DNA of 64,000 nucleotides from Chloroflexota bacterium (GCA_003228195.2 QGNO01000005.1:1-64000); one strand, 5' to 3'; counted from the first letter of the stretch, positions 31,451 to 41,109 are shown. Made by a program: numbers and translations. The notes: generated by a model not told the origin, from the sequence alone.

Positions 31451-33496
31451 TTAAATGAATAGCGGTCCAAAAACAAGCGACACTATAGCCATAAGCTTGA
31501 TCAAAATGTTTAAAGCAGGCCCGCTGGTATCCTTGAACGGATCGCCCACAGTATCACCTACAACGGCGGCGTGATGGGCGTCTGAGCCTTTGCCTCCATG
31601 ATTACCTAACTCGATGTATTTCTTGGCATTATCCCACGCACCGCCGGCATTAGCCATCGTAACGGCCAACAGAAAACCCGTAGCTATGGATCCAATTAAT
31701 AGACCACCGAGCGCCTCAGCACCCATAATAGATCCAACAGCAACAGGCGCAATTATCGCTATTAGCCCAGGGGCAATCATTTCCCGAATCGCGCCTTGAG
31801 TACTGATATCAACCGCCTTAGCGTAATCGGGTCTTGCAGTCCCTTCCAGAATACCTGGAATCTCTCTAAATTGGCGTCGGACTTCTTCAATCATTTCATT
31901 AGCCGCACGACCTACAGCCTGCATAGTTAAAGACGAAAATATGAATGGCAGCAGAGATCCAATTAGTAAACCAATAAGAACTTTTGGCTGAATCAAGTCA
32001 AGCGCGCTGATATTAGTTATCTGGGAATACGCCACCATCAAAGCTAGTGCAGTTAGAACTGCCGAACCTATTGCAAATCCTTTGCCCGTAGCTGCCGTAG
32101 TGTTCCCCAATGCATCAAGCGCATCAGTACGTTCTCTAACCTCTGAAGGTAACCCGGCTTGCTCTGCAATACCCCCGGCATTATCGGCCACCGGACCATA
32201 TGCATCTGTAGCCAAAGTTATCCCAAGGGTGGATAACATTCCAACAGCAGCAAGCGAAATTCCGTAGATACCCGCTAGTGAATCGGCAATCCATATTCCA
32301 ACTATGACTGCTATCAGAGGTATCAAAGTACTAAACATACCGAGGCCTATGCCACCCATAATAATCGTAGCTGGGCCGGTGAGTGCCTGTTCAGATAATT
32401 TCTTGGTAGGGCCGTATTCGTATGCAGTATAGTATTCGGTCGCGGACCCTATGACCTGACCAACCACTAGCCCAACTAACACCACCCAAAACAATCGAAT
32501 GTCTAAGTCGAGCAAAATGACTGTTACCAATGTGCCAATTAATACAAGTGCTCCTGCAAAGTAAACTCCTGTCCTTAGCGCCCACAACAACCTACCCATG
32601 CTGGCATTTTCAGAAGTCCTCACAACAAACGTTCCCAATATGGCAGCGATTATCCCGATGGATGCCACTATGAATGGCAGTACGAATCTAGCACTGTCAA
32701 ACGAAGCATCACTAGATACCCCAAACACCGTCGCGGTAGCCCCCAAAGCTATAGCGGCAATGATCGACCCCACGTAAGATTCGAATAAATCAGCTCCCAT
32801 GCCAGCGACATCACCGACATTGTCACCCACATTATCAGCGATGGTGGCAGGGTTACGTGGGTCATCTTCTGGTATGTTCTGTTCAACTTTACCAACTAGA
32901 TCGGCTCCAACATCAGCTGCCTTTGTGAAAATACCTCCGCCGACACGGGCAAACAAAGCAATAGAGGACGCTCCAAACCCAAAGCCCGCGATTATGCTTG
33001 CATCTCTAAATACCCAATAAAGAACTGCAACACCTAAGATTCCCATCCCAACAACAGTCATACCCATCACCGCTCCACTATTAAAAGCAACGCGTAATCC
33101 TTGATTCAAACCTTCCGCGGCAGCGACCGTGGTTCTAGTGTTCGCTCTAACAGCAATGTTCATTCCAATAAAACCACACAAGCCTGATCCAAAGGCTCCA
33201 ATTAGGTACGATATAGCCGTTGACGGCACTGATCTACTAGAACCTATTTTGCCCAAAATGTCGTAATCAATGAAAACAGTTATAATCAGCGAAATAATTA
33301 CTACGAAAATAGTAATTACTCTGTATTCACGCTTCAAAAAAGCCGTTGCTCCTTCTTGTATAGCTAAACCAATACTAGCTACAACTTCGTCACCTGCATT
33401 CTGTCGCATAATCTTAGTTATAAGGTATGCAGCAAATAGCAAAGCGATAAGTCCCACCAAAACAGACCCAAGTATGAACTCAGAATAATTAGTCAA
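31451..33496 (-). CDS. hppA: Membrane-bound pyrophosphatase, predicted K+-dependent and Na+-type
   Basis: This protein of about 681 residues has some 16 membrane helices and couples pyrophosphate hydrolysis to ion pumping. The catalytic core is [38 protein letters not shown], with the second site [16 protein letters not shown] and the C-terminal [27 protein letters not shown] has Ala and Gly where K+-independent enzymes have Lys and Thr, so K+ dependence is expected. The gate Glu is at LFESYVGS (about residue 239), the position found in Na+-pumping enzymes such as that of Thermotoga, rather than one turn later as in plant H+ pumps. I start at TTG 33496, eight bases after GAGGAG; the track's GTG abuts that site. 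Confidence 0.93.
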   Translation of the reverse strand: MTNYSEFILGSVLVGLIALLFAAYLITKIMRQNAGDEVVASIGLAIQEGATAFLKREYRVITIFVVIISLIITVFIDYDILGKIGSSRSVPSTAISYLIGAFGSGLCGFIGMNIAVRANTRTTVAAAEGLNQGLRVAFNSGAVMGMTVVGMGILGVAVLYWVFRDASIIAGFGFGASSIALFARVGGGIFTKAADVGADLVGKVEQNIPEDDPRNPATIADNVGDNVGDVAGMGADLFESYVGSIIAAIALGATATVFGVSSDASFDSARFVLPFIVASIGIIAAILGTFVVRTSENASMGRLLWALRTGVYFAGALVLIGTLVTVILLDLDIRLFWVVLVGLVVGQVIGSATEYYTAYEYGPTKKLSEQALTGPATIIMGGIGLGMFSTLIPLIAVIVGIWIADSLAGIYGISLAAVGMLSTLGITLATDAYGPVADNAGGIAEQAGLPSEVRERTDALDALGNTTAATGKGFAIGSAVLTALALMVAYSQITNISALDLIQPKVLIGLLIGSLLPFIFSSLTMQAVGRAANEMIEEVRRQFREIPGILEGTARPDYAKAVDISTQGAIREMIAPGLIAIIAPVAVGSIMGAEALGGLLIGSIATGFLLAVTMANAGGAWDNAKKYIELGNHGGKGSDAHHAAVVGDTVGDPFKDTSGPALNILIKLMAIVSLVFGPLFI

Positions 33497-33724
33497 AATG
33501 ACCACTCCTCATCAATTACATTACCTCCAAGTATACCTGCTTTTTCAATACCAGTTGCGGACTCTACCACCGTGCATAACTGCCTTCAATAAATTCCAGT
33601 TTAAGTCGAGTTATTATATCTTGTATCTCAAGCATAAACCTCACATACCTAAACAAGCCATCATCACAATTCAAGGCTCTATCGCTCTGTTATACTGACC
33701 CCCTATAAACAAAAGTATGGAAAC

Positions 33725-34429
33725 ATGAAAAATCCGAACCGAAATAGCTTATTTGGGCGTCTTTTCAACTCGATAGGGTCGAGCCTAATAGGGCAAACTG
33801 AGCGTGGCATAACGCGGCATATTAAATTGGCTCTAGTTGCCGGCTCACTACTGCTGATACCGTTAGGACTGACTTATTTGCTTGTTAAATGGCTGTTCAA
33901 TTCGATTGACAGTATCCTGCAGCCATTTATGCAATGGCTATTCATACGTTACCAAATAGATATCGAATTTCCAGGATTAGGAGTCATAGTGACAGTTCTC
34001 CTCGTGTATCTTGCAGGGTTGTTTGCCACGTTCGGATTAGGGAGGTTGATCACAGGCTGGGGACAACGAGTTACTGCAAAGATTCCCCTGATCGGTCACA
34101 TATACTCCGCTTCAAGGCAACTGGTCGAATCGTTCTCCGGATCAGAGATCAAGGAAACTGGTTTCAAACGAGTGGTTTTGATCGAGTATCCAAAAGCAGG
34201 AGCATGGAGTATCGGGTTCCTGACTAACTTCACCCGCTTGGATGACGGGACAAGGCTAGCAATAGTCTACATACCTACCGCTCCGCTACCAAACTCGGGG
34301 TGGGTGGCTTTGGTACCTGTGAATCAGGTTCTAGACACTGATTTATCTGTGCGTCAAGCAATGCAGACCGTTTTTTCAGCAGGGGTAGTATCACCAACTT
34401 CATTGCAAACCCGACCGCTCAACAACTAG
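33725..34429 (+). CDS. DUF502 family membrane protein
   Basis: A 234-residue protein of unknown function. Two membrane segments are clear: HIKLALVAGSLLLIPLGLTYLLVKWLF near residue 40 and GLGVIVTVLLVYLAGLFATFGLG near residue 90. Then comes a soluble domain with IPLIGHIYSASRQLVESFSG, VVLIEYPKAGAWSIGFLTN and IPTAPLPNSGWVALVPVNQV, the typical wording of this family. It is a stand-alone gene, divergent from the pyrophosphatase. A TTATACT box at about 33690 may be its -10 element. Confidence 0.9.
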   Translation: MKNPNRNSLFGRLFNSIGSSLIGQTERGITRHIKLALVAGSLLLIPLGLTYLLVKWLFNSIDSILQPFMQWLFIRYQIDIEFPGLGVIVTVLLVYLAGLFATFGLGRLITGWGQRVTAKIPLIGHIYSASRQLVESFSGSEIKETGFKRVVLIEYPKAGAWSIGFLTNFTRLDDGTRLAIVYIPTAPLPNSGWVALVPVNQVLDTDLSVRQAMQTVFSAGVVSPTSLQTRPLNN

Positions 34430-34462
34430 TTCGCACATATCCTACCTGCCGGCGGTTTCTAC

Positions 34463-35416
34463 TCAAATTGCCGCGTAAGCCGCAATCTTATCTACCAGTT
34501 TTCTCGCACTTCTCTCAGGATCTTCCGCGAGAGTGACTGCACTCATAACACATATGCCGTCAGCCCCAACTTCCAACACTGAGTCGATATTTTCAAGATT
34601 TATACCACCATTCGCAAGAAGTGGAATCTGAAGGTTTAAATCGTTAGCTTTACGTAAGGTTTCAAGCCCAGCCAAGCCAGCATGTATCGTCAAATTGCTA
34701 TCAAATATAGCGCCGACCACTACATAGTCCGCATTGTCCGATATGGCCTGTCCGACCTCTTCAACAGTAACGTTAGATTTTCCAATAAATTGACTGGAAT
34801 AAAGTATACGTCGAGCTTCATAAATAGGAAGGTCTCCTTGTCCTAAATGAAGACCGTGTGAACCGGATGCGGTAGCAAGTCCAGCACTGTCGTTAACAAT
34901 CAAAGCAGCCCCGAATTCTTCACAAATGTCCCTCAATTCGTGCCCAATTCTGAATTGATTGCCTATGTTGCTTACCTTATCCCGGTACTGAATAACAGAC
35001 GCTCCTCCGTTCAAGGCTAACCTAGCAATATCCGACACACTTCTTCCGTCTGTTTTTTCCGAATCAACAATGACATACAAACCTCGAACCGAATTCGCTC
35101 CCGATCTCCTAATCGGGCCAGCAAGTGCATTTTCGGTTTCCTGCAAAATACTCCTAAGTTCTGCCGCCACCCTCATATCATGCTGCTTTCGGCCAAAGTG
35201 ACGCAAGGAGCCGATAAATCGGTTTAATCCTGAAGCCAATGAGGCCATTTCAGGAATCCCTGGTGAGACACTAATAAACGGGTTCCCTTCTACTTGTACA
35301 GCCAGAGTACGTAACCGAGCCGCCAGCTCAGGATCCTCCAGATGCTCATCTACGGATTGAGCCAATCTATATATAGTGGATGAAGTAAAAGCTATTTCTT
35401 GAGGTGGAAATGTCAT
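34463..35416 (-). CDS. thiE: Thiamine-phosphate synthase with N-terminal helical extension
   Basis: ThiE joins the pyrimidine diphosphate and thiazole phosphate of thiamine. The catalytic TIM-barrel covers about residues 110-317: VRGLYVIVDSEKTDGRS, GASVIQYRDKVSN, ALIVNDSAGLATASGSHGLHLGQGDLP, and PLLANGGINLENIDSVLEVGADGICVMSAVT. The first 108 residues form an extra, mainly helical domain (SVDEHLEDPELAARLRTLAV ... HDMRVAAELRSILQETENAL) that I do not recognise; fused N-terminal domains occur in ThiE of cyanobacteria and some other phyla. The length is therefore about 100 residues over normal. thiL lies 5 kb away on the same strand. Confidence 0.92.
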   Translation of the reverse strand: MTFPPQEIAFTSSTIYRLAQSVDEHLEDPELAARLRTLAVQVEGNPFISVSPGIPEMASLASGLNRFIGSLRHFGRKQHDMRVAAELRSILQETENALAGPIRRSGANSVRGLYVIVDSEKTDGRSVSDIARLALNGGASVIQYRDKVSNIGNQFRIGHELRDICEEFGAALIVNDSAGLATASGSHGLHLGQGDLPIYEARRILYSSQFIGKSNVTVEEVGQAISDNADYVVVGAIFDSNLTIHAGLAGLETLRKANDLNLQIPLLANGGINLENIDSVLEVGADGICVMSAVTLAEDPERSARKLVDKIAAYAAI

Positions 35417-35477
35417 GTTAATACACTAATGTTACTTAAGTTCTCGTAGTTGCGCTACAGCAGCCATGATATTATTT

Positions 35478-35801
35478 TCATTCACCGGCAGTCGTATGCC
35501 CACCTTCTTCGATAAACTCGTCAAAATCATGCCCCCAATCATCTCCCATGTCACGGCGCATACCTTTCACAAAGTTTTTCATGCTCTCTGGATCATTTTC
35601 GTCGAAATCCGACATAGTTTCCTGTGAAGGAATACTGATTCCAGAATCCCACGACTGACGGACAGAGAACCTTGAAAGCAACCTAGTCATCCTTCCACTG
35701 TCACAACTTGCGCATCTGGGTAAGTTCACATCAGAGAAGGACCTGAAAAAATGTGACGTCCTTTTCCCGCAATCTTCGCATTTGTAATCGTGGATAGGCA
35801 T
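35478..35801 (-). CDS. FmdB-like zinc ribbon protein
   Basis: A 107-residue protein with an N-terminal zinc ribbon of the FmdB family: MPIHDYKCEDCGKRTSHFF...LPRCASCDSGRMTRLLSRFSV, with two CxxC pairs. The acidic C-terminal half (DFDENDPESMKNFVKGM..GDDWGHDFDEFIEEGG) is also seen in relatives. FmdB was linked to regulation of formamidase, but most members have no shown role. The start is six bases after the rnhB stop, so it is translationally linked to rnhB. Confidence 0.9.
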   Translation of the reverse strand: MPIHDYKCEDCGKRTSHFFRSFSDVNLPRCASCDSGRMTRLLSRFSVRQSWDSGISIPSQETMSDFDENDPESMKNFVKGMRRDMGDDWGHDFDEFIEEGGHTTAGE

Positions 35802-35806
35802 GGCGT

Positions 35807-36457
35807 CTAACAGGATTTTACCATAAAGTTAACATTAGCCTCTAAATAAAAGTTTCTGACAGGTGCGAACGACAGGCGATGTATTGGAGAAGGCCCGAAT
35901 TTGTTGAGATTGCTGACATGTTCTCGTGACGGGTAACCTTTGTGCTTGGAAAATCCATACATTGGGTAAATGTCATGCCAAACCCCCATTTCGTAATCTC
36001 TGGCAACTTTCGCGACTATGGAAGCGGCCGCTATGGACTTACATAAAGTGTCACCCTTAAAAAGAGAGGTACTTGGCACTCCGAGTTCAGGCAGTGTAAC
36101 CGCATCAACAAGGACATGGTCAGGTTTGACGCCGAGACCAAGTATGGCATCGAGCATGGTAGCTTTCGTAGCACCGACAATTCCCATCTTATCTACCGCT
36201 TCAGAATCCAATGAAGCAATACTAAAAGAGGTAGCATGATCTTTAATTAAGGTTGCCAGCTTTTCCCTCTTACCAGCAGACAGAGCTTTACTATCATTGA
36301 TGTCTCGGTACCACTTATGATCAGCTCCGGCATCAAGAATGACAGCAGCCGAAACTACCGGCCCTGCTATTGGGCCGCGGCCCACTTCATCTACCCCAGC
36401 TACAAACAAGTAACCCTGATCATTAAGAAAGTTTTCGTAATTCCAAGTGGGTTTCAT
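35807..36457 (-). CDS. rnhB: Ribonuclease HII
   Basis: RNase HII cuts RNA in RNA-DNA hybrids and removes single ribonucleotides from DNA. The 216-residue protein has VAGVDEVGRGPIAGPVVSAAVIL with the first Asp-Glu pair, INDSKALSAGKREKL, DHVLVDAVTLP with another acidic residue, GDTLCKSIAAASIVAKVARD and YGFSKHKGYPSREH. All catalytic positions are visible and length is normal. It is followed by the zinc ribbon gene. Confidence 0.96.
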   Translation of the reverse strand: MKPTWNYENFLNDQGYLFVAGVDEVGRGPIAGPVVSAAVILDAGADHKWYRDINDSKALSAGKREKLATLIKDHATSFSIASLDSEAVDKMGIVGATKATMLDAILGLGVKPDHVLVDAVTLPELGVPSTSLFKGDTLCKSIAAASIVAKVARDYEMGVWHDIYPMYGFSKHKGYPSREHVSNLNKFGPSPIHRLSFAPVRNFYLEANVNFMVKSC

Positions 36458-36521
36458 GAAAATATCAACTTAATTTATTGGCCGAAACACCTAGTCAGAT
36501 TTACCCATTAATTGAATAAGC

Positions 36522-37682
36522 CTAATCCACTGACTTTGTGCTGATTTCATCCAATGCCATTTCGTTAGAATCTGAGTCAATTTGACCTACATCACCAAAA
36601 TACTGCCCCTCTATGATCCCACCACCGATTAGCTCATCTTCTTTGTAGAAAGCAACGGCCTGCCCAGGGGTTACAGCCCTCTGAGGCCTCTCGAATTTGA
36701 GCACTGCCGATCCTCCTTGAACAAATAGGGAGGCTGGCTCCTCTAAGGCCTTATATCTAATTTTCGCCGTAACTTTTGTAGGAACGGACGGAGTGTTAAC
36801 TACGAAATTTACTCTCGAAGCCCACAGAGTATCGCTAAGTAGTTGTTCCTTTCCACCAACAATAACTTGACTGTTATTAGCATTCACGCCGATGACAAAT
36901 AAAGGTTTTCCTGTGGCTAAGCCAAGCCCTTTTCTCTGTCCAACAGTAAAGTTCTGGATTCCTTGATGAGCACCAATGACTTTACCTTCGATATCAACAA
37001 TGTCTCCACTTATGGTTTTGACTCTGTCGTTGATGAACGAGCGATAATCTCCATCTGGAATAAAACAGATTTCTTGGCTGTCTGCTTTATCCGCCACTGG
37101 CAAACCTGCTTTCAATGCAAAATCTCTAATTTCATGCTTAGGGTACCATCCAACAGGCAAGAGCGTTCGTTCGAGTAATTGTTGATCCAAATTAAACAGC
37201 ACATATGACTGATCCTTTGATGGGTCAATTCCTTTAAGAAGGTGATATACACCATCAGTTTTTCTAATCCTAGCGTAGTGCCCCGTAGCAATATAGTCAG
37301 CTTTTAAAGCCATCGCCCTCTGAAAAAGAAAAGAGAATTTTATCTTATCGTTGCATGCAAGGCAGGGATGAGGAGTGCGCCCTAACGTGTACTCTTCACA
37401 AAAATAGTCGATCACAAATTCTTTGAATTCACGTTCGAAGTTCATCAGGTAATGAGGGATACCTACTATCTGGCAAACTCGTCTGGCATCATCGACATCT
37501 TGCGGTGTGCAACATCCCTTGTTGTAGGTCGTAACTGCACTGGCTTCATCATAAGGGAACAATCTCATAGTGACGCCTACAACATCGTATCCCTGCTCCT
37601 TCAAAAGCAGAGCTGCGACTGAAGAATCAACTCCGCCACTCATCGCAACAACCACTCTAGCTTTAATATCCAAGGGCACCAT
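36522..37682 (-). CDS. mnmA: tRNA-specific 2-thiouridylase MnmA
   Basis: MnmA makes 2-thiouridine at the wobble position 34 of tRNAs for Lys, Glu and Gln. The protein has the PP-loop VVAMSGGVDSSVAALLLKEQGYDVVGVTMRLF, the catalytic Cys in TPHPCLACNDKIKFSFL, and the second Cys in DSQEICFIPDGDYRSF; the last domain has TPGQAVAFYKEDELIGGGII. The track start is a TTG without ribosome site, so I prefer ATG 37682 (about 386 residues), which begins MVPLDIKARVVVAMSGG as in relatives. The C terminus has about 25 residues beyond the usual end. Confidence 0.95.
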   Translation of the reverse strand: MVPLDIKARVVVAMSGGVDSSVAALLLKEQGYDVVGVTMRLFPYDEASAVTTYNKGCCTPQDVDDARRVCQIVGIPHYLMNFEREFKEFVIDYFCEEYTLGRTPHPCLACNDKIKFSFLFQRAMALKADYIATGHYARIRKTDGVYHLLKGIDPSKDQSYVLFNLDQQLLERTLLPVGWYPKHEIRDFALKAGLPVADKADSQEICFIPDGDYRSFINDRVKTISGDIVDIEGKVIGAHQGIQNFTVGQRKGLGLATGKPLFVIGVNANNSQVIVGGKEQLLSDTLWASRVNFVVNTPSVPTKVTAKIRYKALEEPASLFVQGGSAVLKFERPQRAVTPGQAVAFYKEDELIGGGIIEGQYFGDVGQIDSDSNEMALDEISTKSVD

Positions 37683-37773
37683 AGTAAGTTCGAAACAGTA
37701 TAACAGTGTACATTTGATAAAATAAGAGAGCAACGAAATTGCGAAATCAATCTACAAAAGGATCATATTAATT

Positions 37774-37802
37774 TTTAGATATCCTGTAAGAGATGTTATT
37801 AT
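37774..37802 (+). promoter_or_regulatory. Promoter of rsfS
   Basis: TTTAGA, 17 bases, TATTAT. The leader would be only about 11 bases and contains AAGGG. Confidence 0.5.
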
Positions 37803-37819
37803 TCACCTAAGGGTTGAAA

Positions 37820-38200
37820 ATGGTGGATCGCCATGCATCCCAATTGGAGGTCGAGCTGAATCCGTTTGAAATCGCAAAACGAGTGGTAGAAATTGCCGAG
37901 GAGAAGCAGGCTTCAGACATACTCATCCTAGATCTCCGTGAAATCAGTAACATTGCTGACTTTTTCGTGATTATGACTGCAGAAAGCCAGCGACAAATGG
38001 AAGCGCTTGCTGAGGACATCGTACGCTCTATCAAAAAGTCCAAGAAAGATTTGTACCATAAGGAAGGCAATACCGATTCCGGATGGTTACTATTAGACTA
38101 CGGAGACGTGATAGTACATGTGTTTGCGCCCAAAGAAAGGCACTACTATAGATTAGAGGAATTTTGGTCAGACAGCAAAGAAGTCGTCAGGATTCAATAA
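37820..38200 (+). CDS. rsfS: Ribosome silencing factor RsfS
   Basis: RsfS binds L14 of the large ribosomal subunit and blocks subunit joining when nutrients are scarce. The protein of about 126 residues has ASDILILDLREISNIADFFVIMTAESQRQMEALAEDI and DSGWLLLDYGDVIVHVFAPKERHYYRLEEFW, the two family signatures. I use ATG 37820, seven bases after AAGGG; the track's TTG is two codons earlier. Its end overlaps the end of convergent ndk by 14 bases. Confidence 0.95.
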   Translation: MVDRHASQLEVELNPFEIAKRVVEIAEEKQASDILILDLREISNIADFFVIMTAESQRQMEALAEDIVRSIKKSKKDLYHKEGNTDSGWLLLDYGDVIVHVFAPKERHYYRLEEFWSDSKEVVRIQ

Positions 38201-38639
38201 TCCACCCATCCAAATCCCTGTCATAATCCAACAAGTCGCCGTCACTAAAGAACCTAGATATCTCCTCGCGGGCCGATTCAGGAGAATCTGAGCCATGAAT
38301 TATATTGCGCCCCATGTCTTGGGCAAAGTCACCTCGGATCGATCCCAAGTCAGCCTGCGAAGGGTCCGTGGCGCCCATTGTTCGCCGAACTAAGCCTACA
38401 GCGCCCTTGCCCTCAAGCACTAGAGCAACTACTGGAGAGGAGGTAATAAAGCTCACCAAACCTTTGAAAAATGGTTTGTCAGTATGAGCCGCATAGTGTT
38501 CCTCGGCCAACTCTTCGGAGATCCTAATAATTTTCAACGCGACTATTTTTAGACCACGGTATTCTAATCGCGTTATAACTTGACCTATTAAACCCCTTTG
38601 CACTGCATCAGGCTTTATTAATACTAGCGTCCGTTCCAT
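38187..38639 (-). CDS. ndk: Nucleoside diphosphate kinase
   Basis: Ndk moves the gamma phosphate between nucleoside triphosphates through a phospho-His. The protein is 150 residues from ATG 38639, where GGAAGG lies seven bases before; the longer track start is not supported. It begins MERTLVLIKPDAVQRGLIGQVI and has the active His in GRNIIHGSDSPESA. The tail ends YDRDLDGWIIES. It is convergent with rsfS and overlaps its end. Confidence 0.96.
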   Translation of the reverse strand: MERTLVLIKPDAVQRGLIGQVITRLEYRGLKIVALKIIRISEELAEEHYAAHTDKPFFKGLVSFITSSPVVALVLEGKGAVGLVRRTMGATDPSQADLGSIRGDFAQDMGRNIIHGSDSPESAREEISRFFSDGDLLDYDRDLDGWIIES

Positions 38640-38794
38640 ATCTGCCTTCCTTGAAATTACTAAGTTCGTACCCACTGAGAACGTTTGATACGTCCAAGTG
38701 TACGGCCTAATTTACCAATAACCCTAACAAACAAATCCTCAACTAAACAACCTGTGCAAATTAAAGGAATCGCTTATTTGCTTGGGTAACTTGC

Positions 38795-39484
38795 CTAAAT
38801 TGCACCTTGCTTAGGCAAGGTAATGGTAGGTTGCCTCAAATAGTGTGCTTGCATTGATTCTGGACTCTCGAAAATGCCTTCCTTAAATCTACCCATTGAA
38901 ATCTGCGCAAGTGATATAGCCCGTTTTGGTGGCGAGTTTGGTAACGCCAATCTTAAGTAGCCAGGCTTGTGTGTCGTAAATAAATCCATGTGAGCTTCCA
39001 ACCCCTCACCGCAAATTATTGAATCCTCCTCAAGCGAATCGAAGAGTTCGATTGGCTCGACAATGCGTTCTGATTCTTTCTGGTAAATACGACCGTCATC
39101 ATAACTAAACGAGGCGCAACTAACTTCCCCTCTGCCAGCATCTATAACGGCGCAAACGATCGGCCCCAGTCTCAAATAAGGCCAAGCTTCGACCTCTAGC
39201 GTAGTCGCCGTAACCAAAGGCAAATCCAGTGACCAAGCGAGACCCTTCGCTATGCTAATCCCAACTCGTAAGGAACTAAAATTGCCTGGTCCTTTAGCAA
39301 TTGCCACAGCTTTGAGACAGTTCTTGCTGATTCCCTGAATATCGAGTAACTGTTCTATAGCCGGCGCCGTTTCTATGCTATGGTTTCGCTCAGAGCGCCA
39401 ATGAACCGATCTTAGAATTTGCAATTCATCATTGATCAGAGCCAGTCCTGCATTTCTAGTTGACGTATCTATTGCGAGCAACAT
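38795..39484 (-). CDS. tsaB: tRNA threonylcarbamoyladenosine synthesis protein TsaB
   Basis: TsaB is the ASKHA-fold partner of TsaD in making t6A at position 37 of ANN-decoding tRNAs. The 229-residue protein starts MLLAIDTSTRNAGLALI and has AVAIAKGPGNFSSLRVGISIAKGLAWSLDLPLV, as in the family. The C-terminal part shows PPKRAISLAQISMGRFKEG. It follows tsaE on the same strand by 110 bases. tsaD is not in the window. A 9-bp inverted repeat covers its stop codon. Confidence 0.94.
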   Translation of the reverse strand: MLLAIDTSTRNAGLALINDELQILRSVHWRSERNHSIETAPAIEQLLDIQGISKNCLKAVAIAKGPGNFSSLRVGISIAKGLAWSLDLPLVTATTLEVEAWPYLRLGPIVCAVIDAGRGEVSCASFSYDDGRIYQKESERIVEPIELFDSLEEDSIICGEGLEAHMDLFTTHKPGYLRLALPNSPPKRAISLAQISMGRFKEGIFESPESMQAHYLRQPTITLPKQGAI

Positions 39485-39595
39485 GGTAATCTTTTGTCTC
39501 CAGCATTAATCTATCTATCACTCTTTCACAATTTCAAGCACCCACATCACCTTAGCGAAAGCGGGCCATCTTTTTAGATAATTGTTATGTTTTTC

Positions 39596-40045
39596 CTAAC
39601 CAACCAAATGCACTAAATTCTTGTATCTATCTCCAATTCCTTCAAGCACAATTCGCCTTTTTGATTCGCCGCAATCCTCTAACATAATTGACAGATGGTT
39701 GAATGAAAAAAGAAATGGCGCCCTCTCAGCCCACTCTACTACTGTAATTCCATCTCCTTGAAAATACTCATCCAGCCCCAACGCCTCAATCTCAACGTCG
39801 CTACTAAGCCGATAAAGATCGATATGATAAAGGGTGTGCCTACCGTAATGCTCGTTTACCAAGATAAAGGTTGGGCTTCTAACCGGCCCATCAATCCCTA
39901 AACCCTCGGCCATCCCTTGGACTAAACAAGTTTTGCCTGCACCTAGAGTTCCCTGCAACAGTATGATGTCACCAGGCTCACAAATACGAGCTATGGTTTT
40001 TCCCAATTGCTGTGTTTCCTGAGGAGATGTTGTCTCTAATATCAT
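39596..40045 (-). CDS. tsaE: tRNA threonylcarbamoyladenosine ATPase TsaE
   Basis: TsaE is the ATPase that regenerates the TsaBD complex. The 149-residue protein has TSPQETQQLGKTIARICEPGDIILLQGTLGAGKTCLVQGMAEGLGI with the Walker A box, SPTFILVNEHYGRHTLYHIDLYRL, and VVEWAERAP. Length is normal. Its start overlaps the end of thiL by four bases and tsaB follows, so thiL-tsaE-tsaB form one operon. Confidence 0.96.
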   Translation of the reverse strand: MILETTSPQETQQLGKTIARICEPGDIILLQGTLGAGKTCLVQGMAEGLGIDGPVRSPTFILVNEHYGRHTLYHIDLYRLSSDVEIEALGLDEYFQGDGITVVEWAERAPFLFSFNHLSIMLEDCGESKRRIVLEGIGDRYKNLVHLVG

Positions 40046-41049
40046 TGTCTAAAATGCTCCCAGCCAAACCGACCGTCATGAATCGTTTCACCTTGGTCAT
40101 GTTTGACCGTTACTATTCCCGGCAAACCAGCCACAACCTCTCCTACTATATTTACATGTGGCAACACTGTTTTAATTTGTTCGATTGTTTTATACGGGGC
40201 GGCAAAAAGAAGCTCGTAATCTTCCCCTCCATTCAAAGCAAGGTCTATAGCAGAAGTTCCATATATCGCATTTAACGCCGGGTCTATTTTGACATTCTTC
40301 GCAATGATATTAGCGGCAAGATTACTAGCCAACATCATCTTCTTCAGGTCGCCGACCAAGCCATCACTAACATCAAGAGCTGCCCTTACCCCTCCTTGAA
40401 CAAGCATCCGTCCTTCGGGCAACCTCGGCTTCGGATGCCTATGTGCTTCGACGAGTCGCTGGGCATATTCATCCCGCCCAGTGTCTCCCCGGCTTAGCAC
40501 TTCCAATCCACCTCTAGACAAACCCAACGGACCTGTAACTGCTACCAGATCTCCCACGTTAGCAGAACTTCTTAGGAGCATCTCTCCAGATTGCAGCCCA
40601 CTCATAGTGATACTAATGAAGAACGTAGGAGAAGTTACTAAGTCGCCACCTGCGATCGTAACTTCATACGCCCTGCAGGCATCCACCAGACCTTTATAAA
40701 CATCTTCAACGTCCTCCACCAGGGTGGAGCCAGGCAATCCTAAGGTCACTAATGCCAGCGAGGGGACCCCCCCCATAGCCGCTATATCGCTCAAATTCGC
40801 CACCATAGACCGCCATCCCACATCTCGCCAGGACATATTAGCGTTACTAAAGTGAATGTTGTCTACCATGGTGTCTGTAGTCAGGGTTTCGGACACGTTA
40901 CTCCCATGTACCGACCATGCTGCTGCGTCATCACCGATACCGACAACTAGCGTAGCTTCCGCAGTTAGGGCTGAAGCTACTTCCCTATCAGCTAGAATAG
41001 ATTCAATCCTCCTAAGTAGACCTGTCTCTCCTAACTCATATAAACGCAT
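40042..41049 (-). CDS. thiL: Thiamine-monophosphate kinase
   Basis: ThiL phosphorylates thiamine phosphate to the active cofactor. The 335-residue protein has ELGETGLLRRIESIL, VVGIGDDAAAW, LTTDTMVDNIHF, WRSMVANLSDIAAMGGVPSLALVTLGLP, GGDLV and ALDVSDGLVGDL, followed by GGEDYELLFAAP near residue 275. All are family signatures. There is no ribosome site; instead a TATAAT box ends exactly six bases before the ATG, so the message is probably leaderless. It heads the thiL-tsaE-tsaB operon. Confidence 0.96.
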   Translation of the reverse strand: MRLYELGETGLLRRIESILADREVASALTAEATLVVGIGDDAAAWSVHGSNVSETLTTDTMVDNIHFSNANMSWRDVGWRSMVANLSDIAAMGGVPSLALVTLGLPGSTLVEDVEDVYKGLVDACRAYEVTIAGGDLVTSPTFFISITMSGLQSGEMLLRSSANVGDLVAVTGPLGLSRGGLEVLSRGDTGRDEYAQRLVEAHRHPKPRLPEGRMLVQGGVRAALDVSDGLVGDLKKMMLASNLAANIIAKNVKIDPALNAIYGTSAIDLALNGGEDYELLFAAPYKTIEQIKTVLPHVNIVGEVVAGLPGIVTVKHDQGETIHDGRFGWEHFRQ

Positions 41050-41055
41050 GTCCCG

Positions 41056-41061
41056 ATTATA
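41056..41061 (-). promoter_or_regulatory. -10 box for leaderless thiL transcript
   Basis: On the minus strand TATAAT, six bases (CGGGAC), then ATG. Transcription should begin at or next to the A of the start codon. The -35 region is weak. Confidence 0.55.
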
Positions 41062-41109
41062 ACAGTGGTTTCGCGCAAAAAGATCTTCGCCTCAGGCCTT
41101 CTAAACGTA

